Origin: Leclercia sp. S52
GTDB taxonomy: Bacteria > Pseudomonadota > Gammaproteobacteria > Enterobacterales > Enterobacteriaceae
Length of the DNA stretch: 64,000 nt
Assembly (NCBI RefSeq): GCF_039727615.1
Contig: NZ_CP152474.1
Location: 4,774,001 to 4,838,000, forward strand
Direction of reading: 5' to 3'
A program made the position numbers and the translations under genes. Below, in pieces: positions 45,813-55,762 of the stretch; the first letter of the stretch is position 1; the number at the start of each line of letters is the position of its first letter. The notes below the pieces were generated by a model. That model saw only the letters and a program-made list of their open reading frames with translations, was not told where the DNA came from and made no database searches.

Positions 45813-46485
45813 GGTTTCCCCATAATCTCCGCGAATTATCTTCGATCTTGTTGCTAATTCGCCGCTTCTGCATGGTTCGGGTCCAGCTGGTGGATAACCC
45901 CGCCGCCGACAGCAACCGGTGATACTGGTCGTCATCAAAGGGCATATGCCAGGCGATGGCGCAGGCATCATGCACCGAGACATCGCTCAGGCGGGAGACC
46001 AGCGTCAGCGGCGCATCCGCCGAAACCTGCCCGGCCAGCACCACGCGATAGAGCCAGCCGGTTTTCGCGGCATTCTGCATCTGCGTGGCCATGTCATTAA
46101 TGCCGAAGTGGAAGTTGAGCTTGAAGCACGGCGAACGCGGCTGGGTCACCTGGATCAGGGCCTCGCCCCAGCGAAAGATATCCCCGATAAAGACGTTCTT
46201 CTCCGTCAGCCCCTCGGTTGAGAGGTTTTCGCCGAACGCCGGCGCGACAAAAAGCCCGGCCTGGGCGGGATATTCGCTCGCCCAGTGCTGATAATGCTCG
46301 CGCGGATAGTGGCACAGCGCGCGTTCCGGCCCGCCGTGGATCTTCTTCTCCGCCTGCTCATCGCCCGCCAGCCCCTTTTCGGTGAGGGTGAGTTCGCCGT
46401 CAACCTGCAGTTTGGCAATCGCGCTCGGGCGACTGCCGTCGTAATCCCTTATTTTTCCGGTAAATACGTTAACGGGGTAGTTCAT
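45802..46485 (-). CDS. yiiM: YiiM, MOSC-domain molybdenum enzyme
   Basis: A MOSC-domain protein; E. coli YiiM reduces N-hydroxylated base analogues such as 6-N-hydroxylaminopurine. It has 227 residues. The molybdenum-cofactor cysteine is expected in TQPRSPCFKLN near residue 120. GDEQAEKKIHGG near 40 and FGENLSTEGL near 85 are family motifs. After the usual SRRLWG, the tail NQAG and the stop codon come from a REP element. E. coli has kdgT between yiiM and sodA; here they adjoin. Confidence 0.92.
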   Translation of the reverse strand: MNYPVNVFTGKIRDYDGSRPSAIAKLQVDGELTLTEKGLAGDEQAEKKIHGGPERALCHYPREHYQHWASEYPAQAGLFVAPAFGENLSTEGLTEKNVFIGDIFRWGEALIQVTQPRSPCFKLNFHFGINDMATQMQNAAKTGWLYRVVLAGQVSADAPLTLVSRLSDVSVHDACAIAWHMPFDDDQYHRLLSAAGLSTSWTRTMQKRRISNKIEDNSRRLWGNQAG

Positions 46486-46513
46486 CGCGACTCCTTACGC
46501 AGATTGTGGGTAT

Positions 46514-46539
46514 AAAAAAAGCGAGTCATCAGACTCGCT
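46514..46539 (-). terminator. sodA terminator
   Basis: Stem GCGAGTC/GACTCGC with loop ATCA; on the sodA strand it is followed by T7. It lies about 22 bases after the sodA stop. Confidence 0.85.
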
Positions 46540-46561
46540 TCTCACAGGCGGCTTTGCAACC

Positions 46562-47182
46562 TTATTTTTTAGCGGCGAAACGTGCTGCTGCTTCGTCCCA
46601 GTTCACCACGTCCCAGAAGGCTTTGATGTAGTCCGGGCGACGGTTCTGGAATTTCAGGTAGTAAGCGTGTTCCCACACGTCCAGGCCCACGATTGGGAAA
46701 CCGGATGCGCCAGAGATTGCTTCACCCATCAGCGGGGAGTCCTGGTTCGCGGTAGAAACCACAGCCAGTTTGTCGCCTTTCAGTACCAGCCACGCCCAGC
46801 CAGAGCCGAAACGGGTAGCAGCGGCTTTTTCAAACTCAGCTTTGAAGTTATCAACGGAGCCGAAGTCGCGCTCGATAGCGGATTTCAGGTCGCCCTGCAG
46901 GGTGGTGCCAGTTTTCAGGCCTTTCCAGAAGAAGCTGTGGTTAGCGTGGCCGCCCGCGTTGTTACGCAGAACGGTTTTCTTGTCAGCTGGCAGTTGATCC
47001 AGTTTGGTGATCAGCTCTTCAGCAGGCAGGCTGGCGAACTCTGGCAGGCTTTCCAGCGCCGCGTTGGCGTTGTTAACGTAAGTCTGGTGGTGTTTAGTGT
47101 GATGGATTTCCATCGTCTGCTTGTCGAAATGCGGCTCAAGGGCGTCGTAAGCGTACGGCAGGGATGGCAGGGTATAGCTCAT
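46562..47182 (-). CDS. sodA: Manganese superoxide dismutase
   Basis: It converts superoxide to oxygen and hydrogen peroxide in the cytoplasm. It has 206 residues from the ATG at 47182 ([20 protein letters not shown]) behind TGGAGATG. The Mn ligands are seen in [24 protein letters not shown] and [14 protein letters not shown]. The upstream region holds a near-perfect -10 and a Fur-like site, in line with iron and redox control. Confidence 0.97.
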   Translation of the reverse strand: MSYTLPSLPYAYDALEPHFDKQTMEIHHTKHHQTYVNNANAALESLPEFASLPAEELITKLDQLPADKKTVLRNNAGGHANHSFFWKGLKTGTTLQGDLKSAIERDFGSVDNFKAEFEKAAATRFGSGWAWLVLKGDKLAVVSTANQDSPLMGEAISGASGFPIVGLDVWEHAYYLKFQNRRPDYIKAFWDVVNWDEAAARFAAKK

Positions 47183-47240
47183 AATCATCTCCATTATTGT
47201 CGGGCGGCAAACGTGTTAATGCCGCGTAAGCAGTTGGTTC

Positions 47241-47276
47241 ATTATAGTTAATTAAATGATATTGAAAATGTTTATC
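47241..47276 (-). promoter_or_regulatory. sodA promoter with Fur-like site
   Basis: On the sodA strand, TATAAT (47241-47246) is a consensus -10. The 19 bases at 47258-47276 read GATAAAC...AATATC, an imperfect inverted repeat like the Fur site of E. coli sodA. Confidence 0.6.
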
Positions 47277-47367
47277 AATGCCGTAGTTTTAATAAGGATA
47301 TAACTTTTCGTTATGTGACTGATCTGGCGGGGCGTGCGGTGGACCTCAGGGACGAGCGGGCATTCTG

Positions 47368-48216
47368 TTACGCCGCGTGATGGCTGCGGTGACGCCACTG
47401 AACCGGGGTCATCCCCACTTCGCGGTTAAACACCACCGAGAAGTAATTACTGTCCTCAAAGCCGCACTGCATGGCGACTTCGCTGACCATCAGCTCGGTA
47501 TGTTGTAGCAGATACTGCGCGTGGCAGATGCGCAGCTGGCGCAGGTAGTGGTTCACCGTCATGCCGGTCTGGGTGCGGAACTGCTGGCGCAGGGCGCGCT
47601 CGCTGCACTGCTCCTGCTCGCAAAACTTCTCCAGCACAAAGCTGCGGTTCAGGCTGCCCGCCAGGGCGGTGATCAGCTTATCCAGCAGCGCTTCCGGCTC
47701 GCTGGCGGCGGGGTTATCCGGGGCGTAGCGGTAGCGTTTGAGCATGATCGTCAGCTGGGCAAACAGCAGCTCGGCCATATCGAACGCGTGGGGATCGTTC
47801 TTCAGGCTCTCCTGCTCCAGCTGAGCGATCACCGGGCGCACCTGCGCCATGCCGTTGCTGCCCAGCCGCCAGTGCGGGGCACCGCGCGCGTTAAGAAAGC
47901 CCGGTATGTTCGCTCCCCAGTCCACGTTGAGCTTCAGCCGGTCGGGGCAGTAGATGATGTTCTGCAGCACCAGATCGTTGACCGAGGCGTAGGAGTGTTT
48001 GTCTTCCGCGCGGATATAAAACAGGTCGCCCCGGGTGATGCGGTAGGGGCGATCGTTGAGGATATGCAGTCCGTTGCCGCGCCACACCAGCACCAGCTCG
48101 CAGAAATCGTGGGTGTGTTCGGCAAAGACATTTTGCGGATAGCGGTCCGCGACCGCGACGGCCTGGGCGGCGGATGCAAAAAAATCGGCTCTGCGAAGAA
48201 TCAACTGTCCAGCCAC
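47368..48216 (-). CDS. rhaR: RhaR, AraC-type activator of rhaSR
   Basis: RhaR binds L-rhamnose and activates transcription of rhaSR. The sugar-binding cupin region includes [19 protein letters not shown]. The C-terminal DNA-binding domain has [19 protein letters not shown] and a second helix-turn-helix near [17 protein letters not shown] start at the GTG at 48216 ([14 protein letters not shown]): it follows GAGG by 8 bases and gives 282 residues, as in E. coli. sodA is next to it; the rhaT gene that separates them in E. coli is absent. Confidence 0.93.
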   Translation of the reverse strand: MAGQLILRRADFFASAAQAVAVADRYPQNVFAEHTHDFCELVLVWRGNGLHILNDRPYRITRGDLFYIRAEDKHSYASVNDLVLQNIIYCPDRLKLNVDWGANIPGFLNARGAPHWRLGSNGMAQVRPVIAQLEQESLKNDPHAFDMAELLFAQLTIMLKRYRYAPDNPAASEPEALLDKLITALAGSLNRSFVLEKFCEQEQCSERALRQQFRTQTGMTVNHYLRQLRICHAQYLLQHTELMVSEVAMQCGFEDSNYFSVVFNREVGMTPVQWRHRSHHAA

Positions 48217-48290
48217 ATCACAACCTCTACCCGGGAACAACCTGACATTATTACCCGGTTTGCGGCAATAAAACGGTGATTTTCCTCGCG

Positions 48291-49127
48291 TTACTGAAGC
48301 GAGGCATCCCGGCCCTGGCGAATGTCGCGCGGGGACCAGTCAAACTCCCGGCGAAACAGGGTCGAAAAGTGGTTACTGTCGCCAAAACCGCAGCGATAGG
48401 CTATATCGGTGACGCTCTCGTCGGTATGGCGCAGCAGGTGGCGCGCCTTGATCAGCCGCAGACGGTTCAGGTAGCGCTGGGGCGTCTGTCCGGTGTGCTG
48501 TTTCAGCTGGCGATGCAGGGTGCGCAGCGAGAGAGAAAAGTTATCCGCCAGCGTCTCCCAGCAGACATCCTCCGCAAAGTGATCTTCCAGCCAGGCCATC
48601 AATTGATTGAGCCGGGCGTCGTTATCCGCCGCCCCCTCCACCAGACTGCCGCGGCGCAGCAGCACCAGCAGCTGCATAAAGAGGATCTCGCGGCTGGCGA
48701 GGGCGTGAGTGGTCTGCCCCTCTTCGGACTGCTCCATCTGGCTGACCAGCTGACGCACCTGCTGCAGCGTGGCCTGATTCACCCGCCAGTGCGACGGGTA
48801 GTGGCCGTCCTGCTCCTGGGGCAGGAGCTGGTTCAGTCCCGACAAAAACTGGAACGCTTCCGGGGAGCGATAGAGCACGTTGGTCAGGCACAGGTTGTCG
48901 GTATGTTCATACATATGCCGGTCATGATCGCGTACGAAGCACACCGTGCCGCCGCTGATGGTGTACGGCTGTCCGTTGAAGACATGGATGCCCGTGCCGT
49001 GTTCAACGATAACGATCTCATGAAAATCATGATGATGTTCCGGAAAGGCAGCCTGGGGCAGCCGCGGCTCAATCGCCACAGGCGAGTGGCCTGAAGGGAA
49101 AAAATCCACGCTGTGCAGTACGGTCAT
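48291..49127 (-). CDS. rhaS: RhaS, AraC-type activator of rhaBAD
   Basis: RhaS binds L-rhamnose and activates the rhaBAD operon. The N-terminal [21 protein letters not shown] is the cupin sugar site. The helix-turn-helix units are [19 protein letters not shown] near 190 and [18 protein letters not shown] near 238. The 278 residues equal E. coli RhaS. It is followed by rhaR and diverges from rhaB. Confidence 0.95.
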   Translation of the reverse strand: MTVLHSVDFFPSGHSPVAIEPRLPQAAFPEHHHDFHEIVIVEHGTGIHVFNGQPYTISGGTVCFVRDHDRHMYEHTDNLCLTNVLYRSPEAFQFLSGLNQLLPQEQDGHYPSHWRVNQATLQQVRQLVSQMEQSEEGQTTHALASREILFMQLLVLLRRGSLVEGAADNDARLNQLMAWLEDHFAEDVCWETLADNFSLSLRTLHRQLKQHTGQTPQRYLNRLRLIKARHLLRHTDESVTDIAYRCGFGDSNHFSTLFRREFDWSPRDIRQGRDASLQ

Positions 49128-49427
49128 AACGGGTCACCAGATGATAAATGTTCTCAAAATAGTAATTTAGGGTTCCCTGGCTCACCTTAAATTTTCGACA
49201 GCAAAAGGCGCAAAGCCTGTCGCTTTTTCAAGAAACGGCGGGAAAGATCCGGAAATGCGCCCACCGTCACATCCCCCGAAATCCCGGTAATTAGCGGGAA
49301 ATGTGAACTCTCTCACGTTCATCTTTGCTTTCTTGCCAGCGCCTGAAATGCGCTGTCAGTGGCAAGAAGGTCGCTGACGCTTCCTTTTTTTACACTGTCC
49401 GGCAATGACTACAGGAAGGACCGGACC
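49128..49427. promoter_or_regulatory. rhaSR-rhaBAD divergent control region
   Basis: The 300 bases contain a strong CRP site, TGTGA-N6-TCACG (49303-49318), and next to it (49321 onward) a large inverted repeat whose inner arms are TTCTTGCC (49330-49337) and GGCAAGAA (49361-49368). The ends ATCTTT and GAAGGT match the E. coli rhaBAD RhaS half-sites, which are 17 bp each. The order CRP site, RhaS site, rhaB promoter is as in E. coli. I see no small gene here. Confidence 0.75.
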
Positions 49428-50897
49428 ATGACTTTTCGCCATTGTGTGGCAGTCGATTTAGGCGCATCCAGCGGCCGCGTAATGCTGGCGAGCTACCACC
49501 GCGAGCAGCGCACCCTTCTGCTTCGCGAAATCCACCGTTTCGTGAACTTCCTGCAAAAGCAGGACGGCTTTGACTGCTGGGATATCGATACGCTGGAAGC
49601 GGAGATCCGCACCGGGCTGAATAAGGTCTGTGAAGAGGGCATTCACATCGACAGCATCGGGATTGACACCTGGGGCGTGGATTACGTGCTGCTGAACAGC
49701 AAGGGCGAGCGCGTGGGCCTGCCGGTCTCCTATCGCGACAGCCGCACCGACGGGGTGATGACGCACGCGCTGGAGCAGCTCGGAAAAGCGGAGATCTATG
49801 GCCGCAGCGGCATCCAGTTCCTGCCGTTTAATACCCTGTATCAGCTGCGCGCCCTGGTGGAACAGCAGCCGGAGCTGGTGGCGAACGTTGCTCACGCCCT
49901 GCTGATCCCGGACTACTTCAGCTACCGACTCACCGGCCAGATGAACTGGGAATATACCAACGCCACCACCACCCAGCTGGTGAACATCAATTCCGACTCC
50001 TGGGACGAGAACCTGCTCAACTGGACCGGGGCGCCGCGCGACTGGTTTGGCACCCCTACCCATCCGGGCAACGTGATTGGCCACTGGATTTGCCCGCAGG
50101 ATAACGCCATCCCGGTAGTCGCCGTCGCCAGCCACGACACCGCCAGCGCGGTGATCGCCGCTCCGCTGGCCTCACAGGATGCGGCTTATCTCTCCTCCGG
50201 CACCTGGTCGCTGATGGGCTTTGAGAGCAAAACCCCCTATACCAGCGATAACGCGCTGGCGGCGAACATTACCAACGAAGGCGGGGCCGAAGGCCGCTAC
50301 CGGGTGCTGAAAAACATTATGGGCCTTTGGCTGCTGCAACGGGTGCTGAAAGAGCAGAACATCACTAACCTGCCGGCGCTTATCGCAGAAACCGAAAAGC
50401 TGACGGCCTGCACTTTCCTGATCAACCCCAACGACGACCGATTTATCAACCCGGCCAACATGAGCGCCGAGATCCAGGCCGCCTGCCGCGAAAGCACCCA
50501 GCCGGTGCCGGAGAGCGCCGCGGAGCTGGCGCGCTGCATCTTCGACAGCCTCGCCCTGCTGTATGCCGAGGTGCTGCATGAGCTGGCCACCCTGCGCGGT
50601 AAACCGTTCAGCCAGCTGCACATTGTCGGCGGCGGCTGCCAGAACCAGCTGCTCAACCAGCTGTGCGCCAACGCCTGCGGCATCACTGTGCTAGCCGGGC
50701 CGGTTGAGGCGTCGACGCTCGGCAATATCGGCATTCAACTGATGACCCTCGACGAGCTGACCAACGTGGATCAATTCCGTCAGGTGGTGACCGGCAACTA
50801 CGGCCTGACCACCTTTACCCCTCATCCCGATCATGAGATTGCCCGCTACCGCACGCAGTTTCAGCAACAACGACCGACAAAGGAGCTTTGCGCATGA
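49428..50897 (+). CDS. rhaB: L-rhamnulokinase
   Basis: It phosphorylates L-rhamnulose at C1 with ATP. FGGY-type fold: the N-terminal [14 protein letters not shown] and the catalytic aspartate region [12 protein letters not shown] near 237. It has 489 residues from the ATG at 49428, the E. coli length. It is the first gene of the rightward operon, and its stop overlaps the rhaA start (ATGA). Confidence 0.97.
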   Translation: MTFRHCVAVDLGASSGRVMLASYHREQRTLLLREIHRFVNFLQKQDGFDCWDIDTLEAEIRTGLNKVCEEGIHIDSIGIDTWGVDYVLLNSKGERVGLPVSYRDSRTDGVMTHALEQLGKAEIYGRSGIQFLPFNTLYQLRALVEQQPELVANVAHALLIPDYFSYRLTGQMNWEYTNATTTQLVNINSDSWDENLLNWTGAPRDWFGTPTHPGNVIGHWICPQDNAIPVVAVASHDTASAVIAAPLASQDAAYLSSGTWSLMGFESKTPYTSDNALAANITNEGGAEGRYRVLKNIMGLWLLQRVLKEQNITNLPALIAETEKLTACTFLINPNDDRFINPANMSAEIQAACRESTQPVPESAAELARCIFDSLALLYAEVLHELATLRGKPFSQLHIVGGGCQNQLLNQLCANACGITVLAGPVEASTLGNIGIQLMTLDELTNVDQFRQVVTGNYGLTTFTPHPDHEIARYRTQFQQQRPTKELCA

Positions 50898-52153
50898 CCA
50901 CTCAACTTGAACAAGCCTGGGAACTGGCTAAACAGCGTTTCGCCGCCGTGGGCGTGGATGTCGAGGAGGCTCTGCGTCAGCTCGACCGTCTGCCCGTCTC
51001 TATGCACTGCTGGCAGGGCGATGACGTGGCCGGTTTTGAGAACCCGGGCGGCGCGCTGACCGGCGGGATCCAGGCTACCGGTAACTATCCGGGCAAGGCG
51101 CGTAACGCTGCCGAGCTGCGGGCCGATCTGGAGCTGGCCCTGAGCCTGATCCCGGGGCCAAAACGCCTGAACCTGCACGCCATCTATCTGGAGTCCGACA
51201 CGCCGGTCGATCGCAATGCCATCAAGCCGGAACATTTTAAGCACTGGGTCGAGTGGGCCAAAGTTAATAAGCTGGGGCTGGATTTCAACCCCTCCTGCTT
51301 CTCACATCCGCTGAGCGCCGACGGCTTTACCCTCGCCCACGCCGATGACGAGATCCGTCAGTTCTGGATCGACCACGTGAAAGCCAGCCGTCGCGTGTCG
51401 GCCTGGTTTGGCGAACAGCTGGGCACCCCGTCGGTGATGAACATCTGGATCCCGGACGGGATGAAAGACATTACCGTCGACCGCCTCGCCCCGCGTCAGC
51501 GTCTGCTGGCGGCGCTGGATGACGTGATTAGCGAAAAGCTGAACCCGGCGCACCACATCGATGCCGTGGAGAGCAAGCTGTTCGGCATTGGCGCCGAGAG
51601 CTACACCGTCGGCTCCAACGAGTTCTACATGGGTTACGCCACCAGCCGCCAGACCGCGCTGTGCCTGGATGCGGGCCACTTCCATCCAACCGAGGTGATC
51701 TCCGACAAGATTTCCGCCGCGATGCTGTATGTGCCGCACCTGCTGCTGCACGTCAGCCGTCCGGTACGCTGGGACAGCGACCACGTGGTGCTGCTGGATG
51801 ACGAAACCCAGGCCATCGCCAGCGAAATCATTCGCCATGACCTGTTTGACCGGGTGCATATCGGCCTCGACTTCTTCGATGCCTCCATCAACCGCATCGC
51901 GGCCTGGGTGATCGGCACCCGCAACATGAAAAAAGCCCTGCTGCGCGCCCTGCTGGAGCCTACCGCCGAGCTGCGCGCGCTGGAAGCCGCAGGGGATTAC
52001 ACCGCCCGTCTGGCGCTGCTCGAAGAGCAAAAATCACTGCCGTGGCAGGCGGTATGGGAGATGTACTGCCAGCGCAACGACGCTCCGGCGGGCAGCCAGT
52101 GGCTGGATACCGTGCGGGCGTATGAGCAGGACGTATTAGTTAATCGCAAGTAA
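50894..52153 (+). CDS. rhaA: L-rhamnose isomerase
   Basis: This metal-dependent TIM-barrel enzyme converts L-rhamnose to L-rhamnulose. It has 419 residues from the ATG at 50894 ([16 protein letters not shown]), translationally coupled to rhaB. Metal-ligand regions include [13 protein letters not shown] near 235, [14 protein letters not shown] near 258 and [15 protein letters not shown] near 330. A BIME separates it from rhaD. Confidence 0.97.
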   Translation: MTTQLEQAWELAKQRFAAVGVDVEEALRQLDRLPVSMHCWQGDDVAGFENPGGALTGGIQATGNYPGKARNAAELRADLELALSLIPGPKRLNLHAIYLESDTPVDRNAIKPEHFKHWVEWAKVNKLGLDFNPSCFSHPLSADGFTLAHADDEIRQFWIDHVKASRRVSAWFGEQLGTPSVMNIWIPDGMKDITVDRLAPRQRLLAALDDVISEKLNPAHHIDAVESKLFGIGAESYTVGSNEFYMGYATSRQTALCLDAGHFHPTEVISDKISAAMLYVPHLLLHVSRPVRWDSDHVVLLDDETQAIASEIIRHDLFDRVHIGLDFFDASINRIAAWVIGTRNMKKALLRALLEPTAELRALEAAGDYTARLALLEEQKSLPWQAVWEMYCQRNDAPAGSQWLDTVRAYEQDVLVNRK

Positions 52154-52160
52154 AGACATT

Positions 52161-52231
52161 GCCCGGCGGCGCTTCGCTTGCCGGGCCTACGGGTAAAAGT
52201 AGGCCGGGTCAGCGCAGCGCCACCCGGCATT
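52161..52231. repeat. BIME between rhaA and rhaD
   Basis: GCCCGGCGGCGCTTCGCTTGCCGGGC followed by CTACGGGTAAAAGTAGG and GCCGGGTCAGCGCAGCGCCACCCGGC. It lies inside the rhaBAD operon, 7 bases past rhaA and 18 before the rhaD start. Confidence 0.82.
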
Positions 52232-52248
52232 TCCAAAGGAAACACAGA

Positions 52249-53079
52249 ATGCAGACCATCACTCAATCCTGGTTCGTCCAGGGCATGATCAAAGCCACCT
52301 CCGACGCCTGGCTGAAAGGCTGGGACGAGCGCAACGGCGGCAACCTGACGCTGCGCCTGGACGACGCGGATATTGAACCCTTTGCCGCCGACTTCCATCA
52401 GAAGCCGCGCTATATCGCCCTGAGCCAGCCGATGCCGCTGCTCGCCAACACGCCGTTTATCGTCACCGGTTCCGGCAAGTTCTTCCGCAACGTGCAGCTC
52501 GATCCCACCGCCAATTTAGGGGTGGTAAAAGTGGACAGCGACGGCGCGGGCTACCACATTCTTTGGGGGCTGACTGACGAAGCGGTGCCAACCTCCGAGC
52601 TGCCGGCCCACTTCCTCTCCCACTGCGAGCGTATCAAGGCCACGGGCGGGAAAGATCGCGTGATCATGCACTGCCACGCCACCAACCTGATCGCCCTGAC
52701 CTTCGTGCTGGAGAACAACACCGACGTCATCACCCGCCAGCTGTGGGAAGGCAGCACCGAGTGTCTGGTGGTGTTCCCGGATGGCGTGGGCATTCTGCCG
52801 TGGATGGTGCCGGGTACCGATGAGATCGGCGAAGCCACAGCGATTGAGATGCAAAAACATTCCCTGGTGCTGTGGCCGTTCCACGGCGTGTTCGGCAGTG
52901 GTCCGACGCTGGATGAAACCTTTGGTCTGATCGACACTGCCGAGAAGTCAGCCGAAGTGCTGGTAAAAGTGTATTCAATGGGTGGCATGAAGCAGACCAT
53001 CACCCGGGAAGAGCTGATTGCGCTGGGCAAACGCTTTGGCGTTAACCCTGTGCAGTCGGCGTTAGATCTGTACAAATAA
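52249..53079 (+). CDS. rhaD: Rhamnulose-1-phosphate aldolase
   Basis: This zinc class II aldolase splits L-rhamnulose 1-phosphate into dihydroxyacetone phosphate and L-lactaldehyde. It has 276 residues from the ATG at 52249 ([18 protein letters not shown]) behind AAAGGAAA; E. coli has 274. The zinc histidines are seen in [10 protein letters not shown] near 141-143 and [12 protein letters not shown] near 212. The lactaldehyde produced can be reduced by the FucO-like enzyme encoded downstream. Confidence 0.97.
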   Translation: MQTITQSWFVQGMIKATSDAWLKGWDERNGGNLTLRLDDADIEPFAADFHQKPRYIALSQPMPLLANTPFIVTGSGKFFRNVQLDPTANLGVVKVDSDGAGYHILWGLTDEAVPTSELPAHFLSHCERIKATGGKDRVIMHCHATNLIALTFVLENNTDVITRQLWEGSTECLVVFPDGVGILPWMVPGTDEIGEATAIEMQKHSLVLWPFHGVFGSGPTLDETFGLIDTAEKSAEVLVKVYSMGGMKQTITREELIALGKRFGVNPVQSALDLYK

Positions 53080-53163
53080 GAACATCGCGCCCCGCTCATT
53101 GAGACGGGGCGAACTACACCTGCAATCCCTACACAAATCACCTCATTAAGTGGAGTAAAAGCA

Positions 53164-54150
53164 ATGAAAATAAAGACAAGCTTGATCCTCACCGTTGCCG
53201 CCCTGGCGTTGTCCGGTTCTGCTTTAGCGGAAGTAAAAATCGCCCTGGTGGCGAAATCCTTAGGTAATGGCTTCTTCGAAGCGGCAAACGTGGGTGCCCA
53301 GGAGGCAGCCAAAGAGTTAGGTGATGTCAAAGTGATCTATACCGGGCCGACCACTACCACGGCCGAAGCGCAGATCGAAGTGCTGAACGGGTTGATCGCT
53401 CAGGGGGTGGATGCGATCGCCATCTCCGCTAACGATCCTGATGCCGTAGTGCCGGTGCTGAAAAAAGCGATGCAGCGCGGGATCAAAGTGGTGTCATGGG
53501 ACTCCGGCGTGGCGAAAGCCGGGCGCCAGATCCACCTCAACCCTTCCAATAACGCGCTGATTGGCGAGACCAACGTCAAGCTGGCGGCCGAGGCGCTGAA
53601 AGCGCTGAACGTGGAGAAAGGCGACGTGGCGGTGCTGAGCGCCACCCCAACCTCCACCAACCAGAACACCTGGATTGCCGAGATGAAAAAGGTGCTGCCG
53701 CAGTACCCGTCCGTCAATCTGGTGACCGTGGCCTATGGCGACGATCTGTCGGATAAGAGCTACCGCGAAGCGGTCGGCCTGCTGAAAACCTACCCGGATC
53801 TGAAGGTGATCGTCTCCCCGTCGTCGGTCGGCATCGTGGCGGCAGCGCAGGCGGTGAAAGATCAGGGCAAGATCGGCAAAGTGTATGTGACCGGCTTAGG
53901 GTTGCCGTCTGAAATGGCGGGCGCGGTGAAATCCGGTGCCAGCAAGAGCTTCGCCATCTGGAACCCGATCGACCTCGGGTATGCCGCGACCTACTTAGCG
54001 GATGACCTGGTGAAAGGCACGGCGACCAAAGACGAAGCCAGCATGGGCAAACTGGGCAAAGTGAAGCTGGATGCCGACGGCAGCGGCGCGATGGCTGAGC
54101 CCTTTGTTTACGATGCCAGCAACATTGATAAGTTCTCGAAAATCTTCTGA
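53164..54150 (+). CDS. Sugar ABC transporter, periplasmic substrate-binding protein (probably L-rhamnose)
   Basis: 328 residues with a signal peptide (MKIKTSLILTVAALALSG) probably cleaved after GSALA. The mature part is a type I periplasmic binding protein of the ribose/autoinducer group: ALVAKSLGNGFFEAANVG at the start and GVDAIAISANDPDAV near 85. Followed by an ATPase and two permeases and embedded in the rha locus, it probably binds L-rhamnose, as the rhizobial RhaSTPQ system does. The substrate is inferred from context only. Note that the rhizobial name RhaS would clash with the regulator RhaS here. Confidence 0.88.
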   Translation: MKIKTSLILTVAALALSGSALAEVKIALVAKSLGNGFFEAANVGAQEAAKELGDVKVIYTGPTTTTAEAQIEVLNGLIAQGVDAIAISANDPDAVVPVLKKAMQRGIKVVSWDSGVAKAGRQIHLNPSNNALIGETNVKLAAEALKALNVEKGDVAVLSATPTSTNQNTWIAEMKKVLPQYPSVNLVTVAYGDDLSDKSYREAVGLLKTYPDLKVIVSPSSVGIVAAAQAVKDQGKIGKVYVTGLGLPSEMAGAVKSGASKSFAIWNPIDLGYAATYLADDLVKGTATKDEASMGKLGKVKLDADGSGAMAEPFVYDASNIDKFSKIF

Positions 54151-54156
54151 TTCCTT

Positions 54157-54242
54157 CTCCCTCTCCCTGTGGGAGAGGGCCGGGGTGAGGGCATCAGACC
54201 GCACTCCCCTCACCCTAACCCTCTCCCGGGGGGGAGAGGGGA
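54157..54242. repeat. Hairpin repeat, CCCTCTCCC family, double copy inside the ABC operon
   Basis: CCCTCTCCCTGTGGGAGAGGG, CCGGGGTGAGGG, GCATCAGACCGCAC, then a second inverted unit CCCCTCACCCTAACCCTCTCCC followed by GGGGGGGAGAGGGG. It fills the gap between the binding-protein gene and the ATPase gene. Confidence 0.78.
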
Positions 54243-54259
54243 TCAAATGGAGAACTATC

Positions 54260-55762
54260 ATGACCCCATTGCTTCAACTTAAAGGCATCACCAAGGTTTT
54301 CCCCGGTGTGCGCGCCCTTGAGAACGTGCAGCTTGAACTCTGGCCCGGCAAAGTCACCGCCCTGATCGGTGAAAACGGCGCGGGCAAATCGACGCTGGTC
54401 AAAGTGATGACCGGCATCTACCAGCCCGACGAGGGCGAGATCCTCTATAAAGCCATTCCCATTCAGCTGCCGACCCCCGACTCGGCGCACAAGGTGGGCA
54501 TTACCGCGATCCACCAGGAGACCGTGCTGTTCGATGAGCTGTCGGTCACCGAAAATATTTTTGTTGGTCAGTACCTCTATAAAGGCTTTTTCAAAAAACT
54601 CGACTGGCCGGAGATGCATCGCCGGGCACAGGCGATCCTCACCCGTCTGGAGGTGCAGATTGACCCGCGCGCGACGCTGAAAACCCTGAGCATCGCCCAG
54701 CGGCATATGGTGGCGATTGCCCGGGCGCTGTCCTTTGATGCCCAGGTGGTGATCCTCGATGAGCCCACCGCCGCCCTGTCGCAGCATGAAATTCTTGAGT
54801 TCTATCAGATCGTTGAACGCCTCAAGCAGGAGGGGAAAGCGATCCTGTTTATCTCGCACAAGTTCGACGAGATTTTTGAGCTGGCGGATCACTACACCAT
54901 CCTGCGCGACGGCGTGTTTGTCGGTGCTGGTGCTATCAACGACATCACCGAAGAACGGATGGTGGCGATGATGGTCGGCCGCGCCATTACCCAGACCTTC
55001 CCGAAAGTGGCGTGTGAAAAAGGCGACACCGTGCTGGAGGTGCAGGATCTCTGCCATCCGACCGAGTTCGCCCATATCTCCTTTACCCTACGCAAAGGCG
55101 AAATCCTCGGCTTCTACGGGCTGGTGGGCGCCGGGCGTACCGAGCTGATGCAGGCGCTCTCCGGCGTCTCGCGCCCCTCCTCCGGCAGCATTGTGCTGAA
55201 CGGCAAAGAACAGCATTTCCGCCAGCCGGCGGATGCCATCCGGGCCGGGATCGTCTGCGTGCCGGAAGAGCGCCAGAAGCAGGGAGCGATTATCGAGCTG
55301 TCGATTGCGCAGAACATCAGCCTGCCACAGCTCAGCAAGCTCAACCCCAACGGCGTACTGCATGACGATCGCGAGTGGCAGCTGGCGGATGAATACGCCA
55401 GACGCCTGCAGGTGAAAGCCTTTAGCTGGAAGCAGGCGGTGGAAACCCTCTCCGGCGGCAACCAGCAGAAAGTGGTGATCGGCAAATGGCTGGCGACCCA
55501 CCCGGACGTCATCATCCTCGATGAACCGACTAAAGGGATCGATATCGGTTCTAAAGCGGCGGTGCATCAGTTTATGTCCGAACTGGTCGGTCAGGGGCTG
55601 GCGGTGATCATGGTCTCCTCCGAACTGCCGGAAGTGATGGGCATGGCAGACCGCATTATCGTCATGCATGAAGGGTTAATGGTGGCGGAATATCAGGCGG
55701 GGGGCGCGACGGCGGAAACCATCGTCAGCGCCGCCAGCGGTGCCAGACAGGAGGCCACATAA
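54260..55762 (+). CDS. Sugar ABC transporter, tandem ATPase (probably L-rhamnose)
   Basis: 500 residues from the ATG at 54260 (MTPLLQLKGITKVFPG); the open frame upstream is repeat sequence. It has two nucleotide-binding domains, as in RbsA/MglA: the first Walker A is GENGAGKSTLVKV near residue 38 and the first signature KTLSIAQRHMVAIARAL. The second domain has GLVGAGRTELMQAL near 290 and the signature TLSGGNQQKVVIGKWL near 400. Walker B motifs VVILDEPTAAL and VIILDEPTKGI are present. Its stop overlaps the next start by one base. It supplies energy for the two permeases that follow. Confidence 0.92.
   Translation: MTPLLQLKGITKVFPGVRALENVQLELWPGKVTALIGENGAGKSTLVKVMTGIYQPDEGEILYKAIPIQLPTPDSAHKVGITAIHQETVLFDELSVTENIFVGQYLYKGFFKKLDWPEMHRRAQAILTRLEVQIDPRATLKTLSIAQRHMVAIARALSFDAQVVILDEPTAALSQHEILEFYQIVERLKQEGKAILFISHKFDEIFELADHYTILRDGVFVGAGAINDITEERMVAMMVGRAITQTFPKVACEKGDTVLEVQDLCHPTEFAHISFTLRKGEILGFYGLVGAGRTELMQALSGVSRPSSGSIVLNGKEQHFRQPADAIRAGIVCVPEERQKQGAIIELSIAQNISLPQLSKLNPNGVLHDDREWQLADEYARRLQVKAFSWKQAVETLSGGNQQKVVIGKWLATHPDVIILDEPTKGIDIGSKAAVHQFMSELVGQGLAVIMVSSELPEVMGMADRIIVMHEGLMVAEYQAGGATAETIVSAASGARQEAT

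Noticed and set aside
54071..54259. Possible N-terminal extension of the ABC ATPase
   Set aside because: The extension translates the end of the binding-protein gene and a hairpin repeat. The family starts at MTPLLQLKG, with a ribosome site just before it.
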